Positions 21,317 through 32,321 of a stretch of 64,000 bases of DNA are shown one piece after another (the first letter of the stretch is position 1; each line of letters opens with the position of its first letter). The notes beneath the pieces are model-generated. The model saw only the letters and a program-made list of their open reading frames with translations. It had not been told where the DNA came from and made no database searches. Source of the DNA: Hypericum androsaemum (lineage: Eukaryota; Streptophyta; Magnoliopsida; Malpighiales; Hypericaceae); NCBI GenBank assembly GCA_963995505.1, contig OZ023190.1, positions 7,903,344 to 7,967,343 on the forward strand, read 5' to 3'. The position numbers were made by a program, and so were the translations under genes.

Positions 21317-21500
21317 GTATACCCGACTATGTCAAATGCTATACCCGGTCATGTCAAATGATATGTCGTGTTAAATAATTAATTTGATAATATGAATTGT
21401 AATTTTTTAAGATGAATTTAATCTAATATATGTTAAAACGGTATGCCCGATTATGTCAAATAGTATATCCGATTATATCAAATGGTATATCCGATTATGT
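21317..21500. repeat. 22-bp minisatellite, right part
   Basis: Continuation of the array at 14285-14555, with the same unit and the same AT-rich spacer ('gttaaataattaatttg') between unit blocks. This suggests a higher-order period. Units are more diverged than on the left. Confidence 0.75.
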
Positions 21501-22105
21501 CAAACTATTATTGTATACCAATTTGATAATTTAAAACTACTTATAATAAAAAGTTTAAAAAATAAAGTTTAAGTTAATAAAAAATGACGTGTCAAACCTA
21601 TCCATCAACCCTTTACAAGAACACGTGCTCCTCCTCTCGGGCGAGTCCCTCCTTCGTATTATTTTCCCCTTTGATTGTTTATTTAATTACTATAATACTT
21701 CCGGTCCTTTTACAAGTTATATTGATCCTAAATTATTTATTCAATCCCAAAATCTGGTCTCCTATCAGCCCGGTCTCATCGTCCTTACTAGTTACTATCA
21801 AAATATAGATAAACAAATCAATTTTGTTTTTAACAAATTACCATGATTTTCTTTCTTTTTTGACAGACTTATTTGCTTTATATGAACCGGGTTTGAAGAA
21901 CATCTCAAGTACTTTCGGATTATGATACGTAATCGGTTTCGATTTTGTAAATGGAAATACAATAAATCTAAAGACAATCATCCTCCTACTATTGTCCAAG
22001 TTGATTGAAGTAGTTCTCCCTCTAAAATCTCTCACGAAGAACACTAAACAAAACATTTTTGTCGCTGGCACCCCACTTTGTAAGAAGGTCCAGGGCCGGT
22101 GGAAT
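21501..22105. other. Intergenic, nothing recognised
   Basis: AT-rich sequence with a 104-codon minus-strand open frame (21838-22152) and overlapping short frames. None has recognisable motifs. Confidence 0.35.
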
Positions 22106-23039
22106 TTTTGGAGAATTGAATTTTTAATTTGTCGAAGAAATTGACCCAACATAAAAGTGTATGTTGGAATTGAGTCTAAGAGATTAATTAAAAATAAAAA
22201 TTTAGTTAAATATATTATGTTAAGAACTTTGAGCTAATTATAACGTGGATCATACCAATTAGTTTTGGGTGTCTATGAAATCAATGCAAAACTCGTTGAG
22301 AAAGTTTTGTAAGGGTAAATGACAATTGCGAAAAATAAGATTTCAGAGTGAATAAAACAATGGCTTCGAAGTGATATGCATTTTACTGATCGTCATGAAT
22401 TCGAGATTTATGACTCTGAAAACTGTTCATTTATTGACCGTGGTTATTAGGGGGCGTTAATGGCTCTAACCGGTCAATGATTAATAGAAAAATTTAATGG
22501 CCATTATTATTCCAGAATTTAATAAGGGTCTCAAAGCCTCTCTATAAAATGAGACCTCCTCCTCTCATTTTACATACACAAAAAACTCACATAGAGTTTT
22601 TATATTCTCCTCTCTTCCCCTTTGATCAGAACATACATTCTTGCATAGAATCTGAGTCATGCAAGCTATTGAGGGTTCACAGGTCGATCAGATTGTCGCT
22701 TCCATCTGACCGAGTGATTGTGCGTTGTACTTGGGATCTTGCTTACCCTTGACGCCTAAAATGATATACGGGGATAATATGAAATTAAAGGCACAAGGGT
22801 TGCTGTGGCCTCATCCAAAATTAAATCCAAAATTTGTGACGACCAAAGAGGAGGATTCCATCCGAAGAACCGATTTTTAAGAAAGTGATATTTCTACGGT
22901 TTGCTCAAAATCTATTTGTAAGTATCCTTTTACTATTTAAATATATTGTCCAATTACGTTTCCTCTATGCTGATCAAATACATATTACATGACAACAATA
23001 ATACTTAAATCTAATAAATAGTTAGTGTAGTATCCAACA
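22106..23039 (+). repeat. Solo LTR of the Copia-2 family (diverged)
   Basis: From 'ttggagaattga' to 'gtatccaaca', this parallels the Copia-2 LTR read on its sense strand. Shared blocks in order: 'aactttgagcta', 'gttgagaaagttt', a promoter region with 'tataaaatgagacc' near 22540, 'tgcgttgtac' and 'ttgtgacgacc'. No coding sequence or second LTR is attached, so it probably arose by LTR-LTR recombination. No clear TSD remains; the left edge is approximate. Confidence 0.65.
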
Positions 23040-23252
23040 ACCTTAAGCTCATATTAATTATTTTAATATTATCGTCGCATTTTTTTTAGAATTAACATTA
23101 TCGTCGCATACGTGTCTCTGTGGTAGCAATTGCATTATCTGCTAAGGATACTATGGATTTGCTATTGCTAGCTTCTGTAAGGAAACATTGAATGGATTTA
23201 AATTGATTAAAAAATAGAACTAATTAACCTTTTCATATATAACGACTGATTG

Positions 23253-24076
23253 GGTTACGTTTTTCTTGTTACTAATTAACCTTTACATTGTATGTTTTTT
23301 TTCCTAAGAAATTTTCTGCATTCACTTGCTTCTACAGATTGAAAAAAATGATTAAATTAATAGAATTAATCTTTTTCGTGTACAGTAAAAGCTATGTAAA
23401 GTGATCCCCTCTAAAGTTAAAAAGTCTTGGTCCCGAGTTAGGACCAGTGTTAAAATTTAATAACCCCTCTATCGTAATAACAAATATTTTTTCAGAAAAT
23501 TTTAGTGTTAAATCTCGGTCTCAATTTTTGCATAAAGTGATATTTTTGAATAAATACATATATTTTTCATACTTTAAGGATTCGAAAAATAATGTAAGAC
23601 ATTAGTTTACGCTAAACTTACTTATTTGTTAAAATTTACATCATCGTTAATCATCGTTAACCTAATGTAAGACATTAGGTTACGTTTTTCTTGTTACTAA
23701 TTAACCTTTACATTGTATGTTTTTTTTCCTAAGAAATTTTCTGCATTCACTTGCTTCTACAGATTGAAAAAAATGATTAAATTAATAAAATTAATCTTTT
23801 TCGTGTACAGTAAAAGCTCTGTAAAGTAATCCCCTCTAAAGTTAAAAAGTCTTGGTCCCGAGTTAGGACCAGTGTTAAAATTTAATAACCCCTCTATCGT
23901 AATAACTAATATTTTTTTCAGAAAAATTTAGTGTTAAATCTCGGTCTCAATTTTTGCATAAAGTGATATTTTTGAATAAATACATATATTTTGCATACTT
24001 TAAGGATTCGAAAAATAATGTAAGACATTAGTTTGCGCTAAACTTACTTATTTGTTAAAATTTACATCATCGTTAA
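23253..24076. repeat. Near-tandem duplication, about 425-bp period
   Basis: Segment 23253-23650 is repeated almost base for base at 23678-24076 after a 27-bp junction. The copied unit contains flanking DNA plus the left end of the terminal-inverted-repeat element that finishes at 24352, so the duplication post-dates that insertion. Confidence 0.85.
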
Positions 24077-24352
24077 TCTTCTTTATCGTCTTCGAATGGT
24101 CCTTATGATCATTGACTTGTTGTAAGAAAATATCCCAATCAAGTGTATCGTTTGAATAACGCTACAAGTCAAAATTTCAGTTAATTTGTATATATATAAA
24201 GTAATTTTTTGATATTTACGTATTAATTGTATAAAAACTCACTTTTAATATTTTTGGAGAAGAAAAACATAAATCTCTCTTATCTAATAACCTCTTTAGA
24301 ATTATATTTTTCTCTGATACCAACAATATTACTTTAGAAAAGTTTTATTGTA
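23806..24352. mobile_element. Non-coding TIR element (MITE-like), left end also present at 23381
   Basis: The left end TACAGTAAAAGCTCTGTAAA and the right end, which reads TACAATAAAACTTTTCTAAA on the other strand, are imperfect terminal inverted repeats. An extra copy of the left end at 23381 comes from the local duplication. There is no coding capacity. It is related to the element split by Copia-1 at 3098-10049. Confidence 0.6.
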
Positions 24353-24655
24353 GAACGTGTAAACTTGGTGGCCCGTTAATGTTTAAAGGCAATGCACTTA
24401 ATTTTCGTAAGTTTTTCTAGCATTGGTGAAGTTGAAATGAGGGGTCACAAGATTCTCATTTACTAGGAATTGTTGAAATCATGAAGTTATATTGGGAGTG
24501 GGATAGTAAACGGTTTTGACCATTACTCGTTTTGTACGGACTTTGATCAATTTAATAGTTGATTACGGCTTCACTCTTTGATCTTCATGCTCGACGTGTC
24601 ACCTGATTATTAGTCGAGCAATAATTCACAATAAATAAAGTCATTTGTTAGGAAT

Positions 24656-24919
24656 TCAGCAACAAAGAGAACAAAACGCGCAAAGAATATGGACACAAGA
24701 GGTAACGTGGTTCGGCCTAATGCCTGCGTCCATTGGGAGAAAGAAGAACTTTTATCGATAGATCCAAGTCACAAATCCATACAGAACTCTTGAGTAACAT
24801 GCCTTTATATAGATGCAAACCCTTGTACATCAAGTAATCTATTTAGGTCGAATAAGGAGTCCGAAATAAAACAGGAAAATAAAAATTCCTCTTTTACTTA
24901 TTCCTCGCCAAACTCAACA
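24656..24919 (-). repeat. 3' LTR of the copia deletion derivative
   Basis: 264 bp, beginning TGTTAGGAATTCAGC on the plus strand and ending 'aactcaaca'. A purine-rich tract (minus-strand GGTGGAGAT) lies at its inner edge. Confidence 0.88.
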
Positions 24920-24989
24920 ATCTCCACCTTGGCAAGAAATCATCCCGTGGACAAACCATGAAGTTTCATCCGAACTTCAACAAAACTCT

Positions 24990-25470
24990 ACCTTGACAAA
25001 ACACCGCCCCTCTATCGATTCCACCTCGGACCATAGATACATTGCCATCAATAAGTCCATCTCAACTTTCTCACCACCTTTGTTCAATCACTTGGAGCCA
25101 GTCCCCAAGCTCAAGCTTCCGAGCTTGCTTGGCATCTTCCCTCCAACCTCTATTAAATTCCAACTAGCAAGTCCACTTGCCAAAGCAACCTTGCGACTAA
25201 TAGACGCGTCCTCTATTTTTTGGTCAACCCCATGCTCCGTAATCTCAGACTTCTTTTTCGCTAGATTTCTTGCCTCAAACCAATGCTGCAAGACATAGCA
25301 TACAAAGGGTAACCTTTTGTTCCACCAAGTAGAACCCTGGACATGCCATGAAGTCCACCGTTCGGCCTTGAGTGAGATACCCGATTTGCCAGTGGTGCTA
25401 CCAACGGCTTCGCATTCCCCATGCAAAACTTACCCAACACCTTTGACGTGCACGTGCCTTTAGACAATCA
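24990..25470 (-). pseudogene. Decayed RT/RNase H C-terminal remains
   Basis: Minus-strand frames contain NAKPLVAPLA followed by a YPLYAM-like block. This recalls the 'NAK..STPLA' and 'LMYAM' blocks near the end of copia reverse transcriptase. Frames then decay, ending in a tail near 25090 that sits where RNase H normally ends. Several frame changes are needed. The assignment rests on position and two short blocks. Confidence 0.5.
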
Positions 25471-25811
25471 TAGCAGGAACTTGCTAACTTTGTCTCTACA
25501 AATCCCAACTCTACTTAAATCATTCATGTCAAGCTTTTGCTCAATCACAGAAAAGCTTTTCTCCCCTCAATCAGAACCCAACGATGTGACTCTACCTACA
25601 ACCGTGTTTCCCACTAACATGTAGGTGTTCCTAGTATCCCTTTCACCCTTCATCACCACCACAACATCCTTCTCCTCCTCAATTAGTCCGCCTACAACCT
25701 TATAGAAGTACCCACTATAATCCAAAGCACCTAATGAGATCAAATTCTCTCCAACTTTGGAATGTGCCTAACTCCACACAACTTTCTCTCAACACCAACC
25801 CACATTTTGAT

Positions 25812-26776
25812 TCAGATATCTCCTATGCCAGCAATTCTACAAGCAGAACCATCACCCATAGTCACCATACTTGAATCAACAAACTTGTAGGTGTCAAACC
25901 ATCCTTTCTTGGGCGTCATGTGAAAAGAACAAGCGCTATCTAAAATTGAGGAATCAGAATGCTTTGGACTTGATAAAACAAAAAGAAGATCACCATCCGA
26001 CCCGTCTGAATATGAGGCCACATTCACGGAACCCGATCCTTTTCTCTCGCGATCCCGAGTTCTTCTCGAACAATCCTTCTTCACGTGCCCTTTTTTTTCG
26101 CACTCAAAGCAATTTTTTTTTAACCTCATTGACCTCGACCTGGATCCTTTTCCATCATCACTACGACCACCATAGCTACCCCTCACAACCAGCCCTTCTG
26201 CTTGTTCATCGCTAGTTTTTCTCCATTGATGAAATCCTAGCAGAGCACTTGTGATATCTTCCAACACAAGGGACTCCTTCCCCCAAGTTAGAGTCGTGAC
26301 CAAATTTTTGTAAGAGCTCGGTAAGAAATTCAGGAGCAACAATCCCTTGTCTTCTTCCACGAACTTCACATCAACTTTTCTCAAGTCGCTCATAAGTTGA
26401 CTAAAAATATTAACATGTTGGCTCAAATCTGAGCCATTCTCCATCTTGAGCCTGTACAATCTTTGCTTAAGATAAAACTTGTTCGACAAAGACTTAGACA
26501 TATACCTTGCCTCCAATTTCTTCCATAGCTTAGCTGGTGACTCCTCATCCATTACATGATACATCACATCGCCCGCCAAGTACAAGCGAATTTTCGCCAC
26601 CCCCTTGGCCTGAATCTCCTTCCACTCTTGCTCTCCATCTTCTCGGGCTTCTTCTCCGAGAGCGCGATGACCATCCCTTGTTGCACGAGGAGATCCTTAA
26701 CACGCCTTTCCCATAACCCAAAATTTGATGAACCATCGAACTTCACAAGAGCAAACTTTGCGTCGTAATCCGACAT
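25812..26776 (-). pseudogene. Copia gag with protease start, frameshifted
   Basis: The ATG at 26776 opens a gag N-terminus (FDGSSNFGLWERR). The frame shifts near 26600-26640 and continues to 25812 with a typical copia gag body (RLYRLKMENG). It then has the zinc knuckle CFECEKKGHVKKDC and the protease-start motif ILDSACSFHMTP. A perfect CX2CX4HX4C knuckle survives, so gag decay is modest. It would bind element RNA in the particle. The protease is cut off shortly after its active site. Confidence 0.85.
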
Positions 26777-26788
26777 CCTCCAACCTTA

Positions 26789-26800
26789 GCTCTGATACCA
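26789..26800 (-). other. tRNA-iMet primer binding site
   Basis: The plus strand reads gctctgatacca, two bases from the LTR edge at 26803. It is an exact complement of the standard site. Confidence 0.9.
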
Positions 26801-26802
26801 CT

Positions 26803-27074
26803 TGTTAGGAATTCAGCAACTTCGAGAACAAAATGTGCAAAGAACACGGACACAAGAGATTACGTAGTTCGGCTTAATGCCTAGTCCATAGGGAGAAAGG
26901 AGAACTTTTCTATTGATGGATCCGAGTCACAAGGTCTTACAAAACTCTTGGGTAACATGTCTTTATATAGAGGCAATTTCTTGTATATCAAGTAATCTAT
27001 TTAGGTCGAATTAGGAGTTCAAAACAAAATAGAAAAATAATTCCTCTTTTACTTATTCCTCGCCAAATTCAACA
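26803..27074 (-). repeat. 5' LTR of the copia deletion derivative
   Basis: 272 bp, beginning TGTTAGGAATTCAGC and ending 'aattcaaca'. It is clearly paired with 24656-24919 but with numerous substitutions and small indels, so the insertion is not recent. Confidence 0.88.
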
Positions 27075-27337
27075 TCATTGATAGTGTAATGATTGAGAAT
27101 TGCCATGGCTGCATATATGTAAAGCAAGAACTTAACCGTTTGTGCCTCCCCCTCCCTTTAACATCAAAGCCTTGATGTTGTGTTATTTCTCTGTATCAGA
27201 TTATGACTTTATCAACCGTGCAATGTGCAGGCTTTAATCTAGTCACAACTAAATGATTGCCACAATGGCTAAATAATTTGTCAAACAAGTAGCATCAGAG
27301 TGAACTTTGTTTGCAGTACATTATGTGATCTATTTTT

Positions 27338-27606
27338 TTAATGACAATCATCAGTTTCTGTCCATACAACAATTGAATGGTTGGCAATGCGCAAGCTGAA
27401 CTGCTCTCCCTTTTCAACCACATCAATCTTTTCTATCCCCGCCGATGTTGTGATCTCGATCCGCAATAGCTAAGCCTTCTGATTCCTAAGGGCAAGTACT
27501 CGAAGTCCACCTTTCCGCCTGCAACGGCATCCGTCCCACATTCTTCCTCCAAGAACCTTTCCGGACTGAACATTTCTGGGTCCTTCCAAGTTTTATTCGA
27601 CATTAC
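27338..27606 (-). pseudogene. Cinnamate 4-hydroxylase (CYP73A) C-terminal pseudogene
   Basis: The minus strand encodes the P450 PERF region (FSPERFLEEECGTDAVAGGK), which matches the longer CYP73A form that has a TDAVAGGK insertion. A damaged heme-binding loop follows, in which the usual FG.GRR.C is LGIRRLSYC. Then, in another frame, comes the C-terminal block EKIDVVEKGEQFSLRIANHS, with a stop at 27338. About thirty codons that normally join these parts are missing, and a TAG lies at 27433-27435. CYP73A hydroxylates cinnamate at the ER in the phenylpropanoid pathway. This piece cannot do so. The rest of the gene is not in the window. Confidence 0.88.
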
Positions 27607-27714
27607 CAGATAAACATCAAATAGGATATTAAAATCATTGCTATTAATATGTACAAATATCAATTTTTTATTACTATTTAGCAAACAAACATGGTTGGCA
27701 TATAGTAAATATAT

Positions 27715-27960
27715 TGTAACGTATCTATATTAGAGTAGAAGACATGGATATATATAGGACCATTATGTACTTATTCATGTTAGGGTATAAATAGCATCAT
27801 AGAAAGAATAAGGGATGATTCTTGACATTCTACCTAAAATCAATAGAAACAATTGTTTCTTCTCTTCTTTCCCTCTCTTCCTTTTATCTTTCTCTCTTTT
27901 TCCCAATTTCTTTCCATATTAGGCTTGCTTGGTTCCCCTTTCTTAATCAAGATCATTACA
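27715..27960 (+). repeat. 5' LTR of the pol-less Gypsy-like element
   Basis: Begins TGTAACGTATC and ends GATCATTACA. A TATA box 'tataaata' lies near 27786, followed by a pyrimidine-rich stretch. Confidence 0.88.
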
Positions 27961-27970
27961 TGGTATCAGA
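27961..27970 (+). other. Primer binding site
   Basis: TGGTATCAGA directly follows the LTR with no spacer. It matches the initiator-Met site for ten bases, then diverges. Confidence 0.8.
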
Positions 27971-27998
27971 ACTACGCAATCCTAGGAATTGCTAGCTA

Positions 27999-29961
27999 AT
28001 GGCACGGTGGATATATACGGACAATCAATTTCATATCCCAGAGAATACTCAGAGTTCGACGATTATGGCTTTGGAGGACTTTGGGCAGAGTCGCCGGGAG
28101 ATGGAGATTTCTGCAAGACCGATGCTGACTGACCCTATTCAGAGTTCAAGCGAATCCCACATGGAAGCCTTGGCTAGAGAGGAATGTTCCCTTTTTTCTC
28201 AAAACGATGCCAAGAAGCGAAGAAAATTCATCACGTTCCGAAGAAGGACACAAGGAAGGTTGAGCGTCGTGGGTGGAACGGTAACCGTCCCTTTTCAACC
28301 TTTGGGAGTCACCAGAGTGAAGCAGAGGAGATGCCGAGACCAAGGTTGTCAGGATCGCGATTATAATCTTAAGATCGCACGATTTTACGAGTCGTCATTG
28401 CTCCACCGTGCTGGATCACATGCAAGATCTTAATGTTGAATGGATCGGTGGGATCGCCGATTATAATCGTAAGATCGCAAGATCTGCGATTAAAATCACA
28501 AGAATTTTTTCAACTGATTCCCTCACTGTATATGCGAGAGATTTAGTGAATATTTTTGTTATTTCTTTTTTTAAATCAAATTTGGTGTTTCTTAGAAATT
28601 TTTTGATTATTCTAAAGATATGTGGTATTTCTTTAATAGTTTAAACCAGTGTAATCATAACCCTAATAGTGTGCACTATAAATATAAGGTCTTTTGCCGT
28701 ATTCCAAAAGAAAAATAAGAAGGAATTAAATAAAATCGAGAGAGGGATCATCGAATACGACGTAAGTCGGTCTCCGTCTTTGGTTCTCGTGATTTTGTAA
28801 TCTAAGTGAATATTTTAATGAACTTCATCGCATGAATTAATAGAGCACTATTTTTATAGTTCACTGCTTACTAAGATTAGGATCATTTTTGTTCATGATT
28901 TTGTACTTCTACGATAGGAATTAAATAATGCTTGTCTATGAAAGGAATTAAATAATACCCAAAGTAGGAGGTGAAGATCGTATGGAGGACGATGTTGGGT
29001 TCGATGAGCAGACTGACTTGAATGCTTTGTTGAATTAAAGTTTTTTACATGATGATTGAGAAAATTATATTTTTAGATGATGTTTGAGATAATGAGTATT
29101 GATTAAATTAATAAAAGTTTATGTTAAGTTTATTTTTCTTAGTTATTTATATAATTTTATCTATTTGGTGGGATCTTGCGATCCGTGTTACGATCTTCCG
29201 ATCTACGATTTTTCTATACCCAAACGATCCTAAGTGAGATCCCAATTTTGACAACCTTGGCCGAGACAAGGGATTCTACCTCCGGAGAGACATCAAGAGG
29301 TAACCAAATTTCTTTCTCAACGGGGTTTTCCTGAGCTTCCAAATTTTTGGGTGTCAACCCAGAAGGTTGGACTGAGCTTTGTGAGGAGTGTTTTGAGGTC
29401 AACCAATATTTAAAGGTCTACAAAGGTAGTTTAATGACATATTTATTAATCGGTAAGGCGAGAGAATGGTATTGGTCATGGAGTTTGAGCAATGAAGATG
29501 CTTATGTGGGTGAATTCGTCGATGCTTTATGTGAACGCTTTGAGAACAATGATGAAAAGGTTGTTGAATCAGTGGGTTGCAAATTAATTGAGAAAAAATA
29601 AGAGGTTAATGACCAAGAGGCTGAAGTTGAAGGAGTCTTATTGGTCGAGCCTAAATTATGTAATCTTGTTAAGGGTTTCGGCAAAATGGAAGAGGAATTC
29701 AACGAAGAATCTGATTATGAGACAATGGGTTTGTTGGAAGGTGAATCTATTCTAGGAGACGTGTCTGTTCTTGGGAAAGTTACTTACTCTGTCATGATTT
29801 TCTTGGGTCCTAGTGGGAAAGCGAGTGAAGACAATGAATCAATTGAGATGGCAGATTTGTTCGTAGCTTGGCATCGTCTATCGCCTACATTGGGGGTTAT
29901 CTGTGATGAGAGAAAAAATAAAATGGGTGAAGATGGACTGCATCGGGAAAGACCACCATAA
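27999..29961 (+). pseudogene. Gypsy-type gag, split by a MITE, decayed
   Basis: After removal of the MITE (28341-29259), the region shows the gypsy gag signature around VNPEGWTEL near 29350. A gag core follows (AREWYWSW, DALCERFENN), then a TAA near 29599. The same frame then stays open to 29961 through an acidic linker that starts near 29641. A one-base frame change just before VNPEGW separates the N-terminal part. Gag would assemble particles, and the element may once have supplied its own while borrowing pol. Confidence 0.7.
28341..29259. mobile_element. hAT-like element, 919 bp, perfect 8-bp TSD
   Basis: Termini CAAGGTTGTCA and TGACAACCTTG are inverted repeats. They are flanked by an exact 8-bp TSD, GCCGAGAC (28333-28340 and 29260-29267). 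Subterminal DNA is rich in 'gatcgcaagat' and 'gattataatc' motifs in both orientations. Near the right end (about 28976-29038) a short open frame ends in an acidic tail (EDDVGFDEQTDLNALLN), which could be the last codons of a lost transposase. It is nested in the Gypsy-like element and so is younger than it. Confidence 0.88.
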
Positions 29962-29989
29962 ACTTTTGCAGACAAAGATAACAAAGATT

Positions 29990-31620
29990 GGGTAGCAAAA
30001 GATGGCATTGGTACATTGCTTCCTGCAACTTATATTGCACTACTTTTTGCAGCTTTGTTGAAGTTGATGACATGAGAAGTAAGATCAAATACAAGAATGA
30101 AAACCAGAGAGAAGTGGAAGTCCTTTTATTTGATGAAAGTTTACTGTTACATAAATAATTTGATGACAATGGAAGGATAAGAAGATATATGCATTTTAGA
30201 GGTATTCAAAATCAACTTTTTAAAGGACGTAAGGCTCACATTCTAGAATTTTTGGTGACTAGGTATGCATTAAACAAATATGTTGAGGAGCTTATAAGAG
30301 ATCTGATTGGCAACATGCTTTTGTAGCCAAAATTGTTGGAAGTGCCCATCTTGGAACCTGCAAAAGCCTTCGAAAGGTTGGTTGCTGAACTAGGAAGTAT
30401 TGGTTCATCAGAAGCATATGATTTTCTGGTTAAGGAATGCATTGAATTTATATAATTGAAATAAGTAAGTGTGGTTAAGAAATATATGAGAAGTTGAAGG
30501 TCATTGTGGTGCGTGGAATTAAAGGGCATGGTATATACGTTTTTGAAGAATTCCTTCAGTAATTACCTTGGTATCATTTTGTGGTTTGGGATGAACTTGA
30601 TGCTGGCATGGTGGTAGGAATGAAGAAGCATTGTGCAGGTAACTTTAGCAGTGAACATAAAGAGATGGAGCTTGTTGTTAACTGTTCATCGCTATGGCAT
30701 TTGGCATTTCAAGCTTTGCATAAGTTCAACTTAGAATTGGAAGATGAAGATGGTAACTTCATATGCAAAAAGAAAATTAATAGTTGGCAAGCTTATACCG
30801 TTGCTTCTAGTGTCATTTCCCACTTGTCACCTAAAATAGAGAAGGTTGTAATTGCCAAATCAGTGTTGTTGTTTTCTATTTCACTTTAATTACAGACATT
30901 TTATCTCTTTGTGCACAAGGAAAGAATCTGCTTTTTGGGTTATGACTCCTTTGTAAAAGCACATACTTCCTTTAACCATGGTTATGATTATCGAAGTGCA
31001 AGCCAAGGATTTTGGAGGCCAAAACTTTGCTTTGGCGACATTACAATTGTTTTCTGTTGCAATAATTGGCCATCGACAAGTGCAACGGGTCTTTATATTT
31101 GGTAAAATTTTAGTCCGGACAACACAACCTTGGAGGATTATTACAGCTCAAAGTTTCGTTTTCAAATTTTAACTTTTGTGAACCTTGAGGATAAGGTTTT
31201 ATTCGAGCCAGGGAGTTGTCATGATCATCAAGTGAATAGGATCAAGCTTGATGACTTGATGTCCAAGAAGTATGGACTTATTGCTATCTCAGATATTCTT
31301 GGTGCTATTCTTGTATGGCTGCAGCTGCAATTGCAATACAGATCTATTGCTTATGATATTGAGGTAGTGAATACCTCCTTGAAAAATAGTGGCATGCTTG
31401 ATGAGTTGATATCAAAGGAGTATTGGATGGAGGTGGCACCTAAAACCTCCACTGACTTCAAAGGTGGTTCATTGAATGTAATTATAAGGCTATAGAAGAG
31501 ATTGGAAATCAACTCATTGAATTTGGTACTAGGGACACAATAAAGGTGTTTTCTTCTGTTCTTCATGCTTGGTATCAGATTGTTATCAAGCTGAAAATCC
31601 CTATCAAGTTCGATGGTTCT
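29990..31620 (+). other. Unidentified, partly open interior of the pol-less element
   Basis: Several plus-strand frames remain open for 60-120 codons, notably 30581-30889 (102 codons) and 31130-31495 (121 codons). Their compositions look protein-like, with segments such as NSWQAYTVASSVISHLSP and LVWLQLQLQYRSIAYDIEVV. None shows a polymerase, integrase or protease motif, and I do not recognise them. A NLEDKV-type block near 31184 resembles sequence just before the 3' LTR near 31747. It could be a decayed accessory ORF of the element or captured host DNA. Confidence 0.5.
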
Positions 31621-31780
31621 TTTGAAGTCTTACAAAAGGGTTCTAACCTATGAATCTATTGTTTTTTCAGAGTAGTTTTGATTTAGAAGCTGGAACACGT
31701 TATGGCGGATATGTGAGCTCAATTTCATATTTTTGATGTTCCTTGAACCTTGAGGACAAGGTTCTTTAGAAGGGCGGAGT

Positions 31781-32026
31781 TGTAATGTACTTGTATTATA
31801 GTCGAAGACATGGATCTATATATGACCATTATGTACTTATTCATGTTAGTGTATAAATAGCATCATAGAAAGCATAAGGGATGATTAATGACATTTTACC
31901 TAAAATCAATAGAAACAATTGTTTCTTCTCTTCTTTCCCTCTATTCCTTATATCTTTCTCTCTTTTTCCCAATTTCTTCCCAAATTAGGGTTCTTTGATT
32001 CTCCTTTCTTAATCAAGATCATTACA
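31781..32026 (+). repeat. 3' LTR of the pol-less Gypsy-like element
   Basis: Begins TGTAATGTACT and ends GATCATTACA. It has the same length as the 5' LTR. The purine tract AGAAGGGCGGAGT immediately precedes it. Confidence 0.88.
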
Positions 32027-32321
32027 TAAATCTTCTTAGCATATAATATCTGAAAGAAAGACATATGAAAATAAGCTACTAGACGAGAGTTCATCGACCA
32101 AATGACTAAATGTTGCATTGTCATTTCACAAGCTCTGTAACCATCCAGATTGGATAGTACCTCCAACATAATTTTCCATGCTCACAATTTTTCTATATTG
32201 AATTTTTATTAATCTGTATCGTATCATTGATTATGTTATAATCACCGTAAAATAATTTGGAACACATCAAAGAAGCAAATTATTAAAGCAACAATTTTAT
32301 TCTGCCTCCTTGAATTACTAA

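Larger units (their letters stand above)
24656..27074 (-). mobile_element. Copia deletion derivative, 2.4 kb
   Basis: Short LTRs (24656-24919 and 26803-27074) are flanked by a perfect TSD TCATT (24651-24655 and 27075-27079). The minus strand has an initiator-Met primer site (26789-26800), then gag, a zinc knuckle and a protease start. It then jumps to decayed remains of the C-terminal RT/RNase H region before the 3' LTR. Integrase and most of RT are absent, so it is a non-autonomous internal-deletion copy. Confidence 0.88.
27715..32026 (+). mobile_element. Pol-less Gypsy-like LTR element (TR-GAG/LARD type)
   Basis: Two 246-bp LTRs (27715-27960 and 31781-32026) have TG...CA ends. A primer site TGGTATCAGA (27961-27970) abuts the first, and a purine tract (31768-31780) precedes the second. 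TSD candidates differ by one base (tatat/taaat). The interior has a gypsy-type gag but no protease, RT, RNase H or integrase. Instead there is about 2 kb of partly open, unidentified sequence. A hAT-like MITE is nested at 28341-29259. The LTRs differ at roughly 20 positions by eye, so it is fairly old. Confidence 0.85.
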
